The translations under genes and the position numbers were made by a program. Below the pieces are notes generated by a model that saw nothing but the letters and a program-made list of their open reading frames with translations, ran no database searches and was not told the DNA's origin. Positions 1 to 7,786 of a stretch of 64,000 bases of DNA are shown piece by piece (position 1 is the stretch's first letter; the number at the start of each line of letters is the position of its first letter). The stretch covers positions 372,001-436,000 of the forward strand of contig NZ_OMKA01000003.1 of the NCBI RefSeq assembly GCF_900299525.1. Reading direction: 5' to 3'. This DNA comes from Aquimarina sp. Aq78 (GTDB taxonomy: Bacteria > Bacteroidota > Bacteroidia > Flavobacteriales > Flavobacteriaceae).

Positions 1-636
1 TTCTAATTCTGAATACGCCTTTTCTAACAGTAGTTTTTGCGTTTCTATAATACTATTTTGTTTCTGTAATTTATCATTATTCTCTTTTAATGCTAGTTCA
101 TTCTTTATGTTTAGATTTTTAAAGAGATTCACAATAAAAAATACTCCAACAAACATAAATACAACATTGGTGTATCCAAAGTATTTTTCAGGGTAAATAG
201 AATATAAATAATTAGGAAGATAAAATGCTATAATAGATAGAATTAAAAATATATAATGAATGTTTTTTTTATCAAAAAATAATATAGAAAATAAAGGGAT
301 TACTATGTACTGATACTCTGCATAAAATCCTTTAAAAGTAACATTAGAGTGCAAAAAAAGGATAAGCATTACAATAGATATAAATACTAACCTAGATAGA
401 AAAAGGTATTTCCGTTTTTGTAGATATAATATCCCACAAAATATAACAATTTCGGCCACTAGAATAATCATTCGAGAAGTAGTTAATTGTTGTATTGCAA
501 AATCAAAACATAAAAAGAACAACGAAGCAAATAAAGAGATCAAAGAACATAAATTAAGAACTTTAGAGCGTTTTTTCTCTAATGGAGTACTATTTTCAGT
601 TATCCCAAGATTAATTAATTGTAGTAATATATTCAT
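1..636 (-). CDS. Sensor histidine kinase, N-terminal membrane part (cut by window start)
   Basis: The gene reads in frame for 212 codons from an ATG at 636 to the window edge with no stop, so the catalytic part lies outside. The translated part shows about six hydrophobic segments (for example LISLFASLFFLCF and VVFMFVGVFFIVNLF) and then a charged, probably coiled-coil stretch (NELALKENNDKLQKQN) of the type that links a membrane sensor to a kinase core. It starts 5 bases after the stop of the LytTR response regulator at 642-1385, so the two are surely one operon and probably a cognate pair. The kinase assignment is inferred from this layout and the linker; no HisKA, His_kinase or ATPase motif is visible in the window. 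Confidence 0.7.
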   Translation of the reverse strand, partial: MNILLQLINLGITENSTPLEKKRSKVLNLCSLISLFASLFFLCFDFAIQQLTTSRMIILVAEIVIFCGILYLQKRKYLFLSRLVFISIVMLILFLHSNVTFKGFYAEYQYIVIPLFSILFFDKKNIHYIFLILSIIAFYLPNYLYSIYPEKYFGYTNVVFMFVGVFFIVNLFKNLNIKNELALKENNDKLQKQNSIIETQKLLLEKAYSELE

Positions 637-641
637 AAAGT

Positions 642-1385
642 CTATCGTATGGTATTCTCAAAAGAACTAAAACGGGTTCTTGATATTTTGGCAGTTATAT
701 TTTGTGCCAATATTATAGTTAAGCTAGATTTATTAATAACCTCAATATACTTTAAATTTATCATCCAGGTTCTGTGAGAGCGAAAAAAAGAGGTGTCTTC
801 GGGTAGTAAATTTTCAAAGTATTTCAGGTTCTTACTTGTAGTTACCGGTTTGTTTTCGGTTGTATAAATCTTACTATACGATCCATCTGCTTCAATAGCA
901 ATTATAGTATTAATAGCGATAATACGTCTATTGCCTAATTCGGGAAGTATAATTTGTTTAAACTCTTTTTCTTTTATGGTGTTTAGTAAAATCTGATAAT
1001 CTTCTATCTTTTTTTGTTTTTCTATTTTGCTTTGCAGTTTTTCTACGGCTTCTATTAATCGTTTTCTATCTATAGGTTTTACCAGGTAATCTATAGCAGA
1101 TAACTCAAAAGCTTTTATAGCATACTCATCAAAAGCAGTTACAAAAATGATATCAAAATTCATTTCTTCAAAGAAATTTGCGATCTCATATCCTGCATAG
1201 TTAGGCATCTGAACATCTAAAAATACGACATCAGGTTGTAGTTTTTTAATCTCTTCGACAGCATCTTCAAGGCAACTGCACTGAGCAAGAATATCTATAT
1301 TCAGATTACAACGCTTTATCAAATTAGATAAAACATTTCTAGCTCTTTGCTCATCATCTACCAGTATTGCCTTAATTACATTCAT
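642..1385 (-). CDS. LytTR-family response regulator
   Basis: This 247-residue cytoplasmic regulator has an N-terminal receiver domain (about residues 4-120) with the acidic pair D10-D11, phosphoacceptor D57 in VFLDVQMP and the conserved lysine in YLVKPI. A C-terminal LytTR DNA-binding domain (about 140-245) contains FFRSHRTWMINLKYIE, the typical core of the AlgR/AgrA/LytR fold. Family length is usual. It is followed at once by a membrane kinase gene. A putative LytTR direct repeat lies 40 bases upstream of its start (1426-1454), and a similar one precedes the leucine-rich-repeat gene at 3691, which suggests self-control and control of its neighbours. The family call is certain; the targets are inferred. 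Confidence 0.93.
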   Translation of the reverse strand: MNVIKAILVDDEQRARNVLSNLIKRCNLNIDILAQCSCLEDAVEEIKKLQPDVVFLDVQMPNYAGYEIANFFEEMNFDIIFVTAFDEYAIKAFELSAIDYLVKPIDRKRLIEAVEKLQSKIEKQKKIEDYQILLNTIKEKEFKQIILPELGNRRIIAINTIIAIEADGSYSKIYTTENKPVTTSKNLKYFENLLPEDTSFFRSHRTWMINLKYIEVINKSSLTIILAQNITAKISRTRFSSFENTIR

Positions 1386-1425
1386 GTAACAAAAATAGGT
1401 AGTTTAGAATTAGTGATCATAAAGC

Positions 1426-1454
1426 AGTTTGTGAATCACAATTTGAGTTTATAA
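1426..1454 (-). promoter_or_regulatory. Putative LytTR operator upstream of the response regulator
   Basis: On the minus strand ATAAACT (1446-1452) is followed 20 bases later by ACAAACT (1426-1432). LytTR proteins are known to bind imperfect direct repeats about two helical turns apart. The same arrangement occurs at 3759-3787; 22 of 27 bases match between 1428-1454 and 3761-3787. Binding is inferred. Confidence 0.5.
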
Positions 1455-1467
1455 GTCTTATATAGTT

Positions 1468-2736
1468 TCAGTTAACATAGGTACATTCTAAAACATTCTG
1501 TCCTCGAGCGATACCTTCTGTAAATACTTTTTGGTAATCATTACCATTATATTGTTGAGCAAACGTCGCATACTGAAAACTGCATTTACCATCTTTACGT
1601 CTCATTACAATAACACCCGAAATTCGTCTACCAAGCTGTACACCGGTTAGCGTATTTCTGTAAATACTCCAGTCGTTATCAGCAAAGTATGCTTTGGTTA
1701 TAGTTTCTTCCCAACCATATTGATTTGCCCATAATTTTGCTGCTAGTGTCGCTTGTTTTTCTAATGCTGAGTTACTTAACCCTTTTGATGGTAGTCGTCT
1801 GTTTTTTATGTCTTTTGCTACTTTGGCTGCATAGGTCTTTTCGGCGTACTCTTTTGCTTTTAATGACCAATCTGCCAGTTTTGCATCTATTTTATCCTGA
1901 CCTTCTTTACTTACCAGTAAATTTCGTATTACTTTTTGATCTTTATGGAAATAATTAAAGGTTTCGTATGTACCCCATGTAGATTTCCCTAAATCATTTC
2001 CCGAACTGTATTTTGCCCATATAATCGAAAGCGGACTTTCTACAAACATATATTCTCGCCTATTACCTCCAACATCATAAATATCAACTTCCAAAACCTT
2101 ACTCAATTCTACCATATAGTTATAACGCTCACCATGGCCATTAGGAAAATTAAGATGTATCTCTTTTCCTTTTGTAATATCTATAGTAACAGAATTAAAC
2201 GACTCTCCATTGTGTAGTTCTTTTGCTGCTGGATAATAAAGGTTACTTTCACTATCAACAGGTTGTGCACCAACTCCTCCTGTCATAATCTGTTTTGAAA
2301 AATTTATCGCCCAATCTTCTACTTTCTTTTTAGTCATACTAGCAATCTTAGCTTTATCTGCACTAAAGAAATTAGCATATAGAAAAGTCTCCCAAATACC
2401 TTCTCCTATGGCCACTGCTGGTGATTTAGGAGCTACAGACACATAACTATTTTCATCATAAGGTATCACATAGATACCCGAGGTGCCATAAATAGTTTTC
2501 CCCGATGCTTTACTAGCCTCTGGATTATAAGTGTAAACAGCGGGCATACATTGTTTACAAGAAGCCATCGCTAATAACTTTACACCATTGTTCTCACCAA
2601 TTTGCAAAATCTGTTGTTTTTTTCCATCTCGTGAGGGTTCTAATAAATGAACCATTTGATCTTGTGCAAAGAGCTGATTAAAAAAAGAGAAGTTTAATAC
2701 TAAAACTAATATCTGTAAGTAGTTTTTTATTTTCAT
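1468..2736 (-). CDS. Secreted protein of unknown function
   Basis: The gene encodes 422 residues from the ATG at 2736; a TTG three codons further upstream is also in frame but the ATG gives a cleaner signal peptide (KIKNYLQILVLVLNF, cleavage after QLFAQ). I do not recognise the family. The mature protein has a CxxC motif near its start (ASCKQCMPA), many aromatic residues and no visible sorting domain or lipobox, so it is probably periplasmic or released. It sits between a leucine-rich-repeat T9SS protein (31-base gap) and a LytTR regulator (82-base gap), all on the same strand, which suggests a shared signalling or surface function. The CxxC could bind metal or be redox-active; this is a guess. 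Confidence 0.75.
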   Translation of the reverse strand: MKIKNYLQILVLVLNFSFFNQLFAQDQMVHLLEPSRDGKKQQILQIGENNGVKLLAMASCKQCMPAVYTYNPEASKASGKTIYGTSGIYVIPYDENSYVSVAPKSPAVAIGEGIWETFLYANFFSADKAKIASMTKKKVEDWAINFSKQIMTGGVGAQPVDSESNLYYPAAKELHNGESFNSVTIDITKGKEIHLNFPNGHGERYNYMVELSKVLEVDIYDVGGNRREYMFVESPLSIIWAKYSSGNDLGKSTWGTYETFNYFHKDQKVIRNLLVSKEGQDKIDAKLADWSLKAKEYAEKTYAAKVAKDIKNRRLPSKGLSNSALEKQATLAAKLWANQYGWEETITKAYFADNDWSIYRNTLTGVQLGRRISGVIVMRRKDGKCSFQYATFAQQYNGNDYQKVFTEGIARGQNVLECTYVN

Positions 2737-2767
2737 AATATACAATTTAAATAGGCAATGGAATATG

Positions 2768-3691
2768 TTATTCCTTTATGACTTTTTTTCTTAGTGTTTT
2801 GCTTTTTGTCTCTATTACAAGCCAATATACTCCTCTATTCACCTCAGAGATATCTAATTTAGGAGTATTTTGTTTCTGTAAAACTTGCTCACCAACAAAC
2901 GTGTACAAAGTAAGTTTCTTTATTTTTTCTTTAGATCGAATATTAACAAAGCTATTTGCCGGGTTTGGGTATACGATGATATCATTGCTTACTTCTTTAC
3001 CTGATTCTGGCACCTCATCAGAAAGAGGCCCTAAATCTATCAATCCTCCTGTGCTACTTTGTACGCATATGTCGCTATAACTGGCAGATGTATCTTTTTT
3101 CCAATACCAATGGTTTATTGGTGGTGTAAATCCCGAATCTATGTTTATACATGTTAGTTTTGGATTGTCATTTGCCCAACAAAAAAAGTTACTTCCGTAA
3201 TTATTTCCATTTGCTATATCCAATGTTTTAAGATCTGGATTATTGCGGCAATCCACTAAACTTAAAACAGGATACTTACTTACATCTATATCGACCAACT
3301 CATTAAATGAACAATACAATGCTTCTAAAACAATATTGTTACCTAAATTGATTTTGCTTATTCTATTATCATCTACCTGAACTACTCTTATATTTAGGTT
3401 ATTGCTTAGATCCAATTCGGTTATTAAATTACTTCTCATGTATAGACCGGATATATTTACAAAAAATTCAATTCCTGTTAGATCAGATATATCCTGTCCG
3501 CCACCAATAAAAAGATTTCCATGATAATTTTGTGCTTCTGTAACATCAATCTCTCCATCATTATTTGTATCTATTGAAGTAGAATAATGTGTTAAATCAT
3601 ATTTAAAGTTAGGGTCAGGAAAATTAATAATCTGGCAATAACTATTTATGGCCATAAAAAATAGACCTAGCGTAAGTAATTTTTTTTTCAT
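2768..3691 (-). CDS. Leucine-rich-repeat-like T9SS-secreted protein
   Basis: This 307-residue protein starts with a signal peptide (KKKLLTLGLFFMAINSYCQ). Residues about 20-55 include DTNNDGEIDVTEA, an EF-hand/dockerin-like calcium loop. Residues about 65-190 form irregular leucine-rich repeats (LTELDLSNN-like units, e.g. ITELDLSNNLNI and LKTLDIANG). The last 75 residues (IIVYPNPANSFVNI ... GVYWLVIETKSKTLRKKVIKE) are a type A T9SS sorting domain, so the protein is exported through the type IX system and probably anchored on the surface. Such proteins often mediate binding to other proteins or surfaces. A putative LytTR operator lies 67 bases upstream. Confidence 0.85.
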   Translation of the reverse strand: MKKKLLTLGLFFMAINSYCQIINFPDPNFKYDLTHYSTSIDTNNDGEIDVTEAQNYHGNLFIGGGQDISDLTGIEFFVNISGLYMRSNLITELDLSNNLNIRVVQVDDNRISKINLGNNIVLEALYCSFNELVDIDVSKYPVLSLVDCRNNPDLKTLDIANGNNYGSNFFCWANDNPKLTCINIDSGFTPPINHWYWKKDTSASYSDICVQSSTGGLIDLGPLSDEVPESGKEVSNDIIVYPNPANSFVNIRSKEKIKKLTLYTFVGEQVLQKQNTPKLDISEVNRGVYWLVIETKSKTLRKKVIKE

Positions 3692-3758
3692 TTTTATCGT
3701 GTTTTAAGTAGTATATTATTTACTAAAAGTAACAGTTAAAATTTCATACCAATAAAAC

Positions 3759-3787
3759 GATTTGTGAAGAGTAATTTGAGTTTGTAA
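3759..3787 (-). promoter_or_regulatory. Putative LytTR operator upstream of the leucine-rich-repeat gene
   Basis: On the minus strand ACAAACT (3779-3785) and ACAAATC (3759-3765) form a direct repeat spaced 20 bases. It matches the element at 1426-1454 in sequence and spacing. The shared part reads TTTGTGAA, four variable bases, AATTTGAGTTT, R, TAA on the plus strand. Confidence 0.5.
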
Positions 3788-3923
3788 ATAGTACAGATCG
3801 CTATCTTAGATATCCTAAATGGTTTCTAAAACAATATGTTTTTTCTTATTACTCAAACAACATAAAATTTTAATGTTTTAAAATCAGACAAGATATATTA
3901 CATTTAACCACAAAATAAACGAG

Positions 3924-4550
3924 ATGACAATTTTTAATATCTTAGATATTTTAGGAACCATTGCATTCGTAATATCGGGTTCATTAAGCGCAATGAATCG
4001 AAAATTAGATCTCTTCGGTATTTTTATCATTGCATTTGTCACGTCTATTGGCGGAGGTACTATTCGAGATATCCTTATAGGCAATACTCCTGTTTCCTGG
4101 ATGCAAAATACGACCACCATGTATTTGATAGGCGGAGTTACTGTATTTTCTATCATTTTTAGAAACAAACTCGATTATCTTAAAGGATCAATTTTTTTAT
4201 TTGATACCATTGGTTTGGGAGTTTTTACTATCGTAGGAGTCGAAACAGGGATTAATGCAGAATTAGAACCTATTGTTTCTATTGCTCTTGGAGCTACAAC
4301 CGGTTGTTTTGGAGGAGTAATTCGTGACATTTTATGTAATGAAATCCCTGTACTCTTCAGAAAAGAAATATATGCCACAGCCTCTATCGCGGGTGGGATA
4401 TGTTTTATGGTTTTATATTCATTTGATTTGGATCAGAATATCACATATATCTCTACTGCCTTGTTAATCATTTTAATTCGATTACTAGTAGTAAAATATA
4501 AAATATCATTACCATTATTCACTACAGCAAACAAAGATCTCACTAATTGA
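3924..4550 (+). CDS. TRIC-type channel family membrane protein (UPF0126/YicG)
   Basis: The 208-residue protein has about seven membrane segments and two copies of the glycine-rich signature of this family: IGGGTIRDILIG at about residues 33-48 and CFGGVIRDILCNE at about 130-145. That duplicated half is typical of prokaryotic trimeric intracellular cation (TRIC) channels. Length is usual. The native ion is likely potassium from work on homologues, not from this sequence. It is the first of three co-directional genes (3924-5769), with gaps of 56 and 35 bases; an operon is possible but the products do not share an obvious pathway. Confidence 0.92.
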   Translation: MTIFNILDILGTIAFVISGSLSAMNRKLDLFGIFIIAFVTSIGGGTIRDILIGNTPVSWMQNTTTMYLIGGVTVFSIIFRNKLDYLKGSIFLFDTIGLGVFTIVGVETGINAELEPIVSIALGATTGCFGGVIRDILCNEIPVLFRKEIYATASIAGGICFMVLYSFDLDQNITYISTALLIILIRLLVVKYKISLPLFTTANKDLTN

Positions 4551-4606
4551 TTTTTTTTAGATAATTAGTATTTTATCAGGCATAATTTTGTTATTTTTCA
4601 CATAGA

Positions 4607-5077
4607 ATGAAATTTGAACCTAAGTCAGATATTTACAAGAAAAAAGTTAAAGAAAGCTTTGAGCGTCAACAGTTCATGAAACTAATCAATGCACAATTGA
4701 TAGACGTTCAACCGGGATATTGCGAGATCCATGTACCTTATCATTCGAGTTTAACACAGCAACATGGTTTTTTTCATGCAGGCATAATTAGTACAATTGC
4801 CGATAATGCAGCTGGATATGCTGGATTTTCATTAATGGAAGAAAACTCCTCTGTTTTAACAGTAGAGTTTAAGATCAATTTAATGGCACCGGGAGATGGA
4901 GAATTGTTAATAGGAAAATCAAGTGTCTTAAAAAATGGAAGAACATTAACTATCTGTAAATCTGAAGTATTTATCATTAAAAACGGAAATAAAAAGCTAT
5001 GTGCTGCTGCACAACTAACATTAATTGAACTCAAAAACAGTAGTGATCAGAAAAGTAGTAGTACAGACAAGAAATAG
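4607..5077 (+). CDS. PaaI-like hotdog-fold thioesterase
   Basis: The 156-residue protein matches the PaaI/YiiD-type acyl-CoA thioesterases: QQHGFFHAGIISTIADNAAG at about residues 50-69 contains the conserved HGG-like turn and the catalytic Asp-Asn region of the hotdog helix, and the strand VEFKINLMAPGDGELLI follows. The probable reaction is hydrolysis of a small or aromatic acyl-CoA in the cytoplasm. The C-terminal 12 residues are polar (NSSDQKSSSTDKK) and probably disordered. It lies between a TRIC-type channel and a methyltransferase; the substrate cannot be told from context. Confidence 0.88.
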   Translation: MKFEPKSDIYKKKVKESFERQQFMKLINAQLIDVQPGYCEIHVPYHSSLTQQHGFFHAGIISTIADNAAGYAGFSLMEENSSVLTVEFKINLMAPGDGELLIGKSSVLKNGRTLTICKSEVFIIKNGNKKLCAAAQLTLIELKNSSDQKSSSTDKK

Positions 5078-5112
5078 ATTAAATTATTACACACCTTTTT
5101 TTAAACCCAAAA

Positions 5113-5769
5113 ATGACAGAAGAACAACTTAAAAACATAGCCCTACAACTACGAAAACCCGAAGGAGATTGGGGGATAGAAATGGGAGAAAAGATGAATG
5201 TCGGTAATAAATTTATCAACCTTCATACTATTGATGTATTGAACCCAAAGGCAAACGATGTTATATTAGAAATCGGTATGGGAAATGGTTTTTTTGTGAA
5301 AGATATTTTTAAACTAGAAAATACAATTCAATATAAAGGTTGTGATTATTCTAAGGAAATGGTGAGCAAGGCAACTGCATTGAATGAAAAACTAATAAAA
5401 GAGGGAAAGGTTAATTTTTTCATAGCCAATGCAGATAAAATACCTTGTGAAGACGCAGAGTTTAATATAATTTTCACCATTAACACTATTTATTTCTGGG
5501 AGGACCCTAAACGTGTTTTAAAGGAGATTAGAAGGGTTTTAAAACCTAAAGGAAAACTGATCATTTCTTTAAGGCCAAAATCAAGTATGGCAGCATACCC
5601 CTTTGTAAAATATGGATTTGATATGTTTAACAAATCAGAAGTTATCCAATTATTACACAGTAATAACTTCGTAGTTACAGAACATATTGAAAAAGAGGAA
5701 CCAGGGCAAGAAATTAATGGAAAAACAATGAAAGTGGAAACCTTGATTATTTGTGCTCAAAAAAACTAA
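5113..5769 (+). CDS. Class I SAM-dependent methyltransferase
   Basis: The 218-residue protein has a methyltransferase domain of the type 11 kind: motif I VILEIGMGNGFFVKDI (about residues 53-68) binds S-adenosylmethionine, the acidic residue ending motif II is in YKGCDYSKEM, and FNIIFTINTIYFWEDPKRVL with the helix IRRVLKPKGKLIIS gives motifs III and IV. It is soluble and has no signal peptide. The methyl acceptor cannot be predicted. It follows the thioesterase by 35 bases. The downstream reading frame overlapping its end (5751-5996) looks non-coding because it runs over the HxlR gene on the other strand. Confidence 0.9.
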   Translation: MTEEQLKNIALQLRKPEGDWGIEMGEKMNVGNKFINLHTIDVLNPKANDVILEIGMGNGFFVKDIFKLENTIQYKGCDYSKEMVSKATALNEKLIKEGKVNFFIANADKIPCEDAEFNIIFTINTIYFWEDPKRVLKEIRRVLKPKGKLIISLRPKSSMAAYPFVKYGFDMFNKSEVIQLLHSNNFVVTEHIEKEEPGQEINGKTMKVETLIICAQKN

Positions 5770-5878
5770 TACATGGTATAATGAGTATCATTCAATCCAT
5801 AAAATTATTTATCGCAATACATCAGGGAATAGTAGGTAGGTCTAATAACAGAAGGTTTCTTTTAATAAAACACATAAA

Positions 5879-6274
5879 TTATCGTAAAGATTTAGAATTA
5901 TCCATAAACCAATTGCTTAAGTCTATGATTTTATCTGATAACTCAAAACCAAATTTCGTAAGAGAATATTCGACTTTGGGAGGAATTTCTGGATAAACCT
6001 TGCGTTCTACAATATCATATCCTTCTAATTTCTTCAAGGTAACGGCTAACATTCTTGAGGAAATTCCATCTATATTTTTTTTTAATTCATTAAACCTAAG
6101 AACTTCATAATACCCCAAATTAAAAACACATAACAAGCTCCACTTATCTAAAGTAGTTGCTAGTAGGTTTTTTGTCGGGCAAAACCCTTCTTTTAAGTAT
6201 GGAGCAGTAGAAACAAAATATTTTTCAATTTTTTTCTTCAATCTAACCTGTTGTTTATCAGTATTAGTTATCAT
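5879..6274 (-). CDS. HxlR-family transcriptional regulator
   Basis: The 131-residue protein is a winged-helix HxlR regulator. It has the family cysteine in GFCPTKNLLATTLDKWSLL (about residues 31-49), the recognition region RFNELKKNIDGISSRML, and the wing VERKVYPEIPPKVEYSLT. Some HxlR proteins sense aldehydes or quinones through this cysteine. It is divergent from a metallo-beta-lactamase-fold hydrolase at 6366, and palindromes built on GTTACTT lie between them, so it probably controls both genes. It is slightly longer than average through an N-terminal extension. Confidence 0.92.
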   Translation of the reverse strand: MITNTDKQQVRLKKKIEKYFVSTAPYLKEGFCPTKNLLATTLDKWSLLCVFNLGYYEVLRFNELKKNIDGISSRMLAVTLKKLEGYDIVERKVYPEIPPKVEYSLTKFGFELSDKIIDLSNWFMDNSKSLR

Positions 6275-6277
6275 AAT

Positions 6278-6350
6278 GTTACTTAATTACTAATTTGTAA
6301 GTTATTGTTTATCAGTGTATTTTAAATTATTTTTGGTTACTTAAAGTAAC
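6278..6350. promoter_or_regulatory. Divergent control region with GTTACTT palindromes
   Basis: A perfect inverted repeat GTTACTT-A-AAGTAAC lies at 6336-6350, just before the hydrolase start. A second GTTACTT begins at 6278 directly before the HxlR start, followed by ACTTA/TAAGT inverted arms. Palindromes at both ends of a 91-base divergent gap next to an HxlR gene are good operator candidates; binding is inferred. Confidence 0.5.
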
Positions 6351-6365
6351 TTAAAATGTAAATAT

Positions 6366-7187
6366 ATGAAAAATTTGAACATAGATTTTAAATGGATTGG
6401 TGCTTCAACATGGATATTAAAAGTTGGAGATCTTAAAATTGCTTGCGACCCTATTCTTTGCGACATAAATACTATAATTGATTTGAAGTTTTTTAAAGCT
6501 AAAAGACGGACAAAACCTCAATTTGTAAATTCGGATTTTGAGAATATTGATATTTGGTTATTAACTCATAATCACTCAGATCACATTGATGAATTGGGAA
6601 TGTCTAAAATATCGTCGAGCTCAAAAGTATATTCGCATAAAAACATAAAGCCTTGGTTTATGAATAGGTCTTTAGAAAATGTTTCGTTCATGAACTGGGC
6701 AGATAAAACACATACAAATAGTAAAGGTTATGAGATTGAAATTGAAGCAATAACTTGTGTTCATGGTTCTAACTATATATCAGCTATATTATGTGGAGGA
6801 GTCAATGGTTATTGGATAAAAATAAGGAAAGATGGTCAACCTCTAGAGATTTATGTAACCGGAGATACTATCAATCATTCTAAAATGAAAAAACACATTA
6901 AAGCACGTAAAGCAGATATTTTGATTCCCAATATGGGAGGAGGAGGTTTAGACAAATTTGGTGGTCCTTTTTCATATACAGCCGATCTTTTAAAAGACAC
7001 CGTAACAATCACCAGGCCATCTGTTATCTTACCTGTACATCATACATCATTTTCATTATTTAAGGAACCGATTGAAGAACTATATAAATGGAATGATGAT
7101 AGAATTATAAAATTTGGTGAAGGGCAAACTATAAATCTTCAAGAGTATATATTCAAAAACAATACCCGTTTTACTTCTAAAATATAA
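6366..7187 (+). CDS. Metallo-beta-lactamase-fold hydrolase (UlaG/NAPE-PLD-like)
   Basis: The 273-residue cytoplasmic protein has the zinc motif H68-N-H70-S-D72-H73 in LLTHNHSDHIDELG, the later ligands in YVTGDTIN (Asp) and LPVHHTSFS (His), and the start FKWIGASTWILKVGDLKIACDP typical of UlaG and NAPE-PLD-like enzymes. Only a phosphodiesterase or lactonase-type hydrolysis can be suggested; the substrate is unknown. The divergent HxlR regulator and the palindrome 16 bases before its start suggest induction by a small molecule. No signal peptide is seen. Confidence 0.88.
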   Translation: MKNLNIDFKWIGASTWILKVGDLKIACDPILCDINTIIDLKFFKAKRRTKPQFVNSDFENIDIWLLTHNHSDHIDELGMSKISSSSKVYSHKNIKPWFMNRSLENVSFMNWADKTHTNSKGYEIEIEAITCVHGSNYISAILCGGVNGYWIKIRKDGQPLEIYVTGDTINHSKMKKHIKARKADILIPNMGGGGLDKFGGPFSYTADLLKDTVTITRPSVILPVHHTSFSLFKEPIEELYKWNDDRIIKFGEGQTINLQEYIFKNNTRFTSKI

Positions 7188-7250
7188 GATAGTATTACTT
7201 TTATAAAAGGATAATTATATGAGCCAAAGTGTTCTGTATATACACATACC

Positions 7251-7703
7251 ATGAATTTTAGAAAAGCAACCCAACAAGATGTTCCTTCAATCGTACAAAT
7301 GATTGCTAATGATGAACTAGGAAAAACCAGGGAGAACTATCAAATTCCTCTCCCAAAAGAATATTTTGAAGCTTTTACAGCTATTAATACTGATCCAAAC
7401 CAAGAATTGATCGTAATAGAGAATAATGATTTTGAAATTATTGGCACTTTACAATTATCTTTCATACAATATTTAACGTATCAAGGAGGAATACGAGCAC
7501 AAATTGAGGCTGTGAGAATTAGAGAGGATCAAAGAGGTAAAGGAATTGGGCAAAAAATGTTTGAATGGACCATAGAACGGGCAAAACAAAAAAAAGCACA
7601 TGTACTACAACTTACTACAGATAAAAAGCGCCCCGAATCCATACGATTTTATGAGAAACTAGGGTTTATAGCTTCTCATGAAGGTATGAAACTTCATTTT
7701 TGA
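7251..7703 (+). CDS. GNAT-family N-acetyltransferase
   Basis: The 150-residue protein is a single GNAT domain: the N-terminal FRKATQQDVPSIVQMI, strand-rich centre, acetyl-CoA-binding motif A IREDQRGKGIGQKMFEWTI (about residues 92-110) and the C-terminal PESIRFYEKLGFIASHEGMK. It resembles small-molecule or amino-acid acetyltransferases. The acceptor is not predictable. It stands alone after the hydrolase and ends at a bidirectional terminator shared with the convergent collagenase gene. Confidence 0.9.
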   Translation: MNFRKATQQDVPSIVQMIANDELGKTRENYQIPLPKEYFEAFTAINTDPNQELIVIENNDFEIIGTLQLSFIQYLTYQGGIRAQIEAVRIREDQRGKGIGQKMFEWTIERAKQKKAHVLQLTTDKKRPESIRFYEKLGFIASHEGMKLHF

Positions 7704-7723
7704 GATTGAGTCTTTTAATTTAT

Positions 7724-7755
7724 AAAAAAAGGTTGCTTTTTCAAGCAACCTTTTT
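7724..7755. terminator. Bidirectional terminator
   Basis: A perfect stem (GGTTGCT at 7731-7737, AGCAACC at 7744-7750) is flanked by an A run and a T run, so it can act on both strands between the convergent GNAT and collagenase genes. Confidence 0.85.
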
Positions 7756-7786
7756 ATCAATAACACTACCTATTAATAACTCCTTA

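Noticed and set aside
2737..2745. Upstream TTG start for the unknown secreted protein
   Set aside because: The ATG at 2736 gives a normal signal peptide and the TTG adds only three residues with no ribosome binding site.
5751..5996. 81-codon plus-strand frame overlapping the methyltransferase end
   Set aside because: It runs over the 3' part of the well-supported HxlR gene on the other strand and has no domain or good start; a shadow frame.
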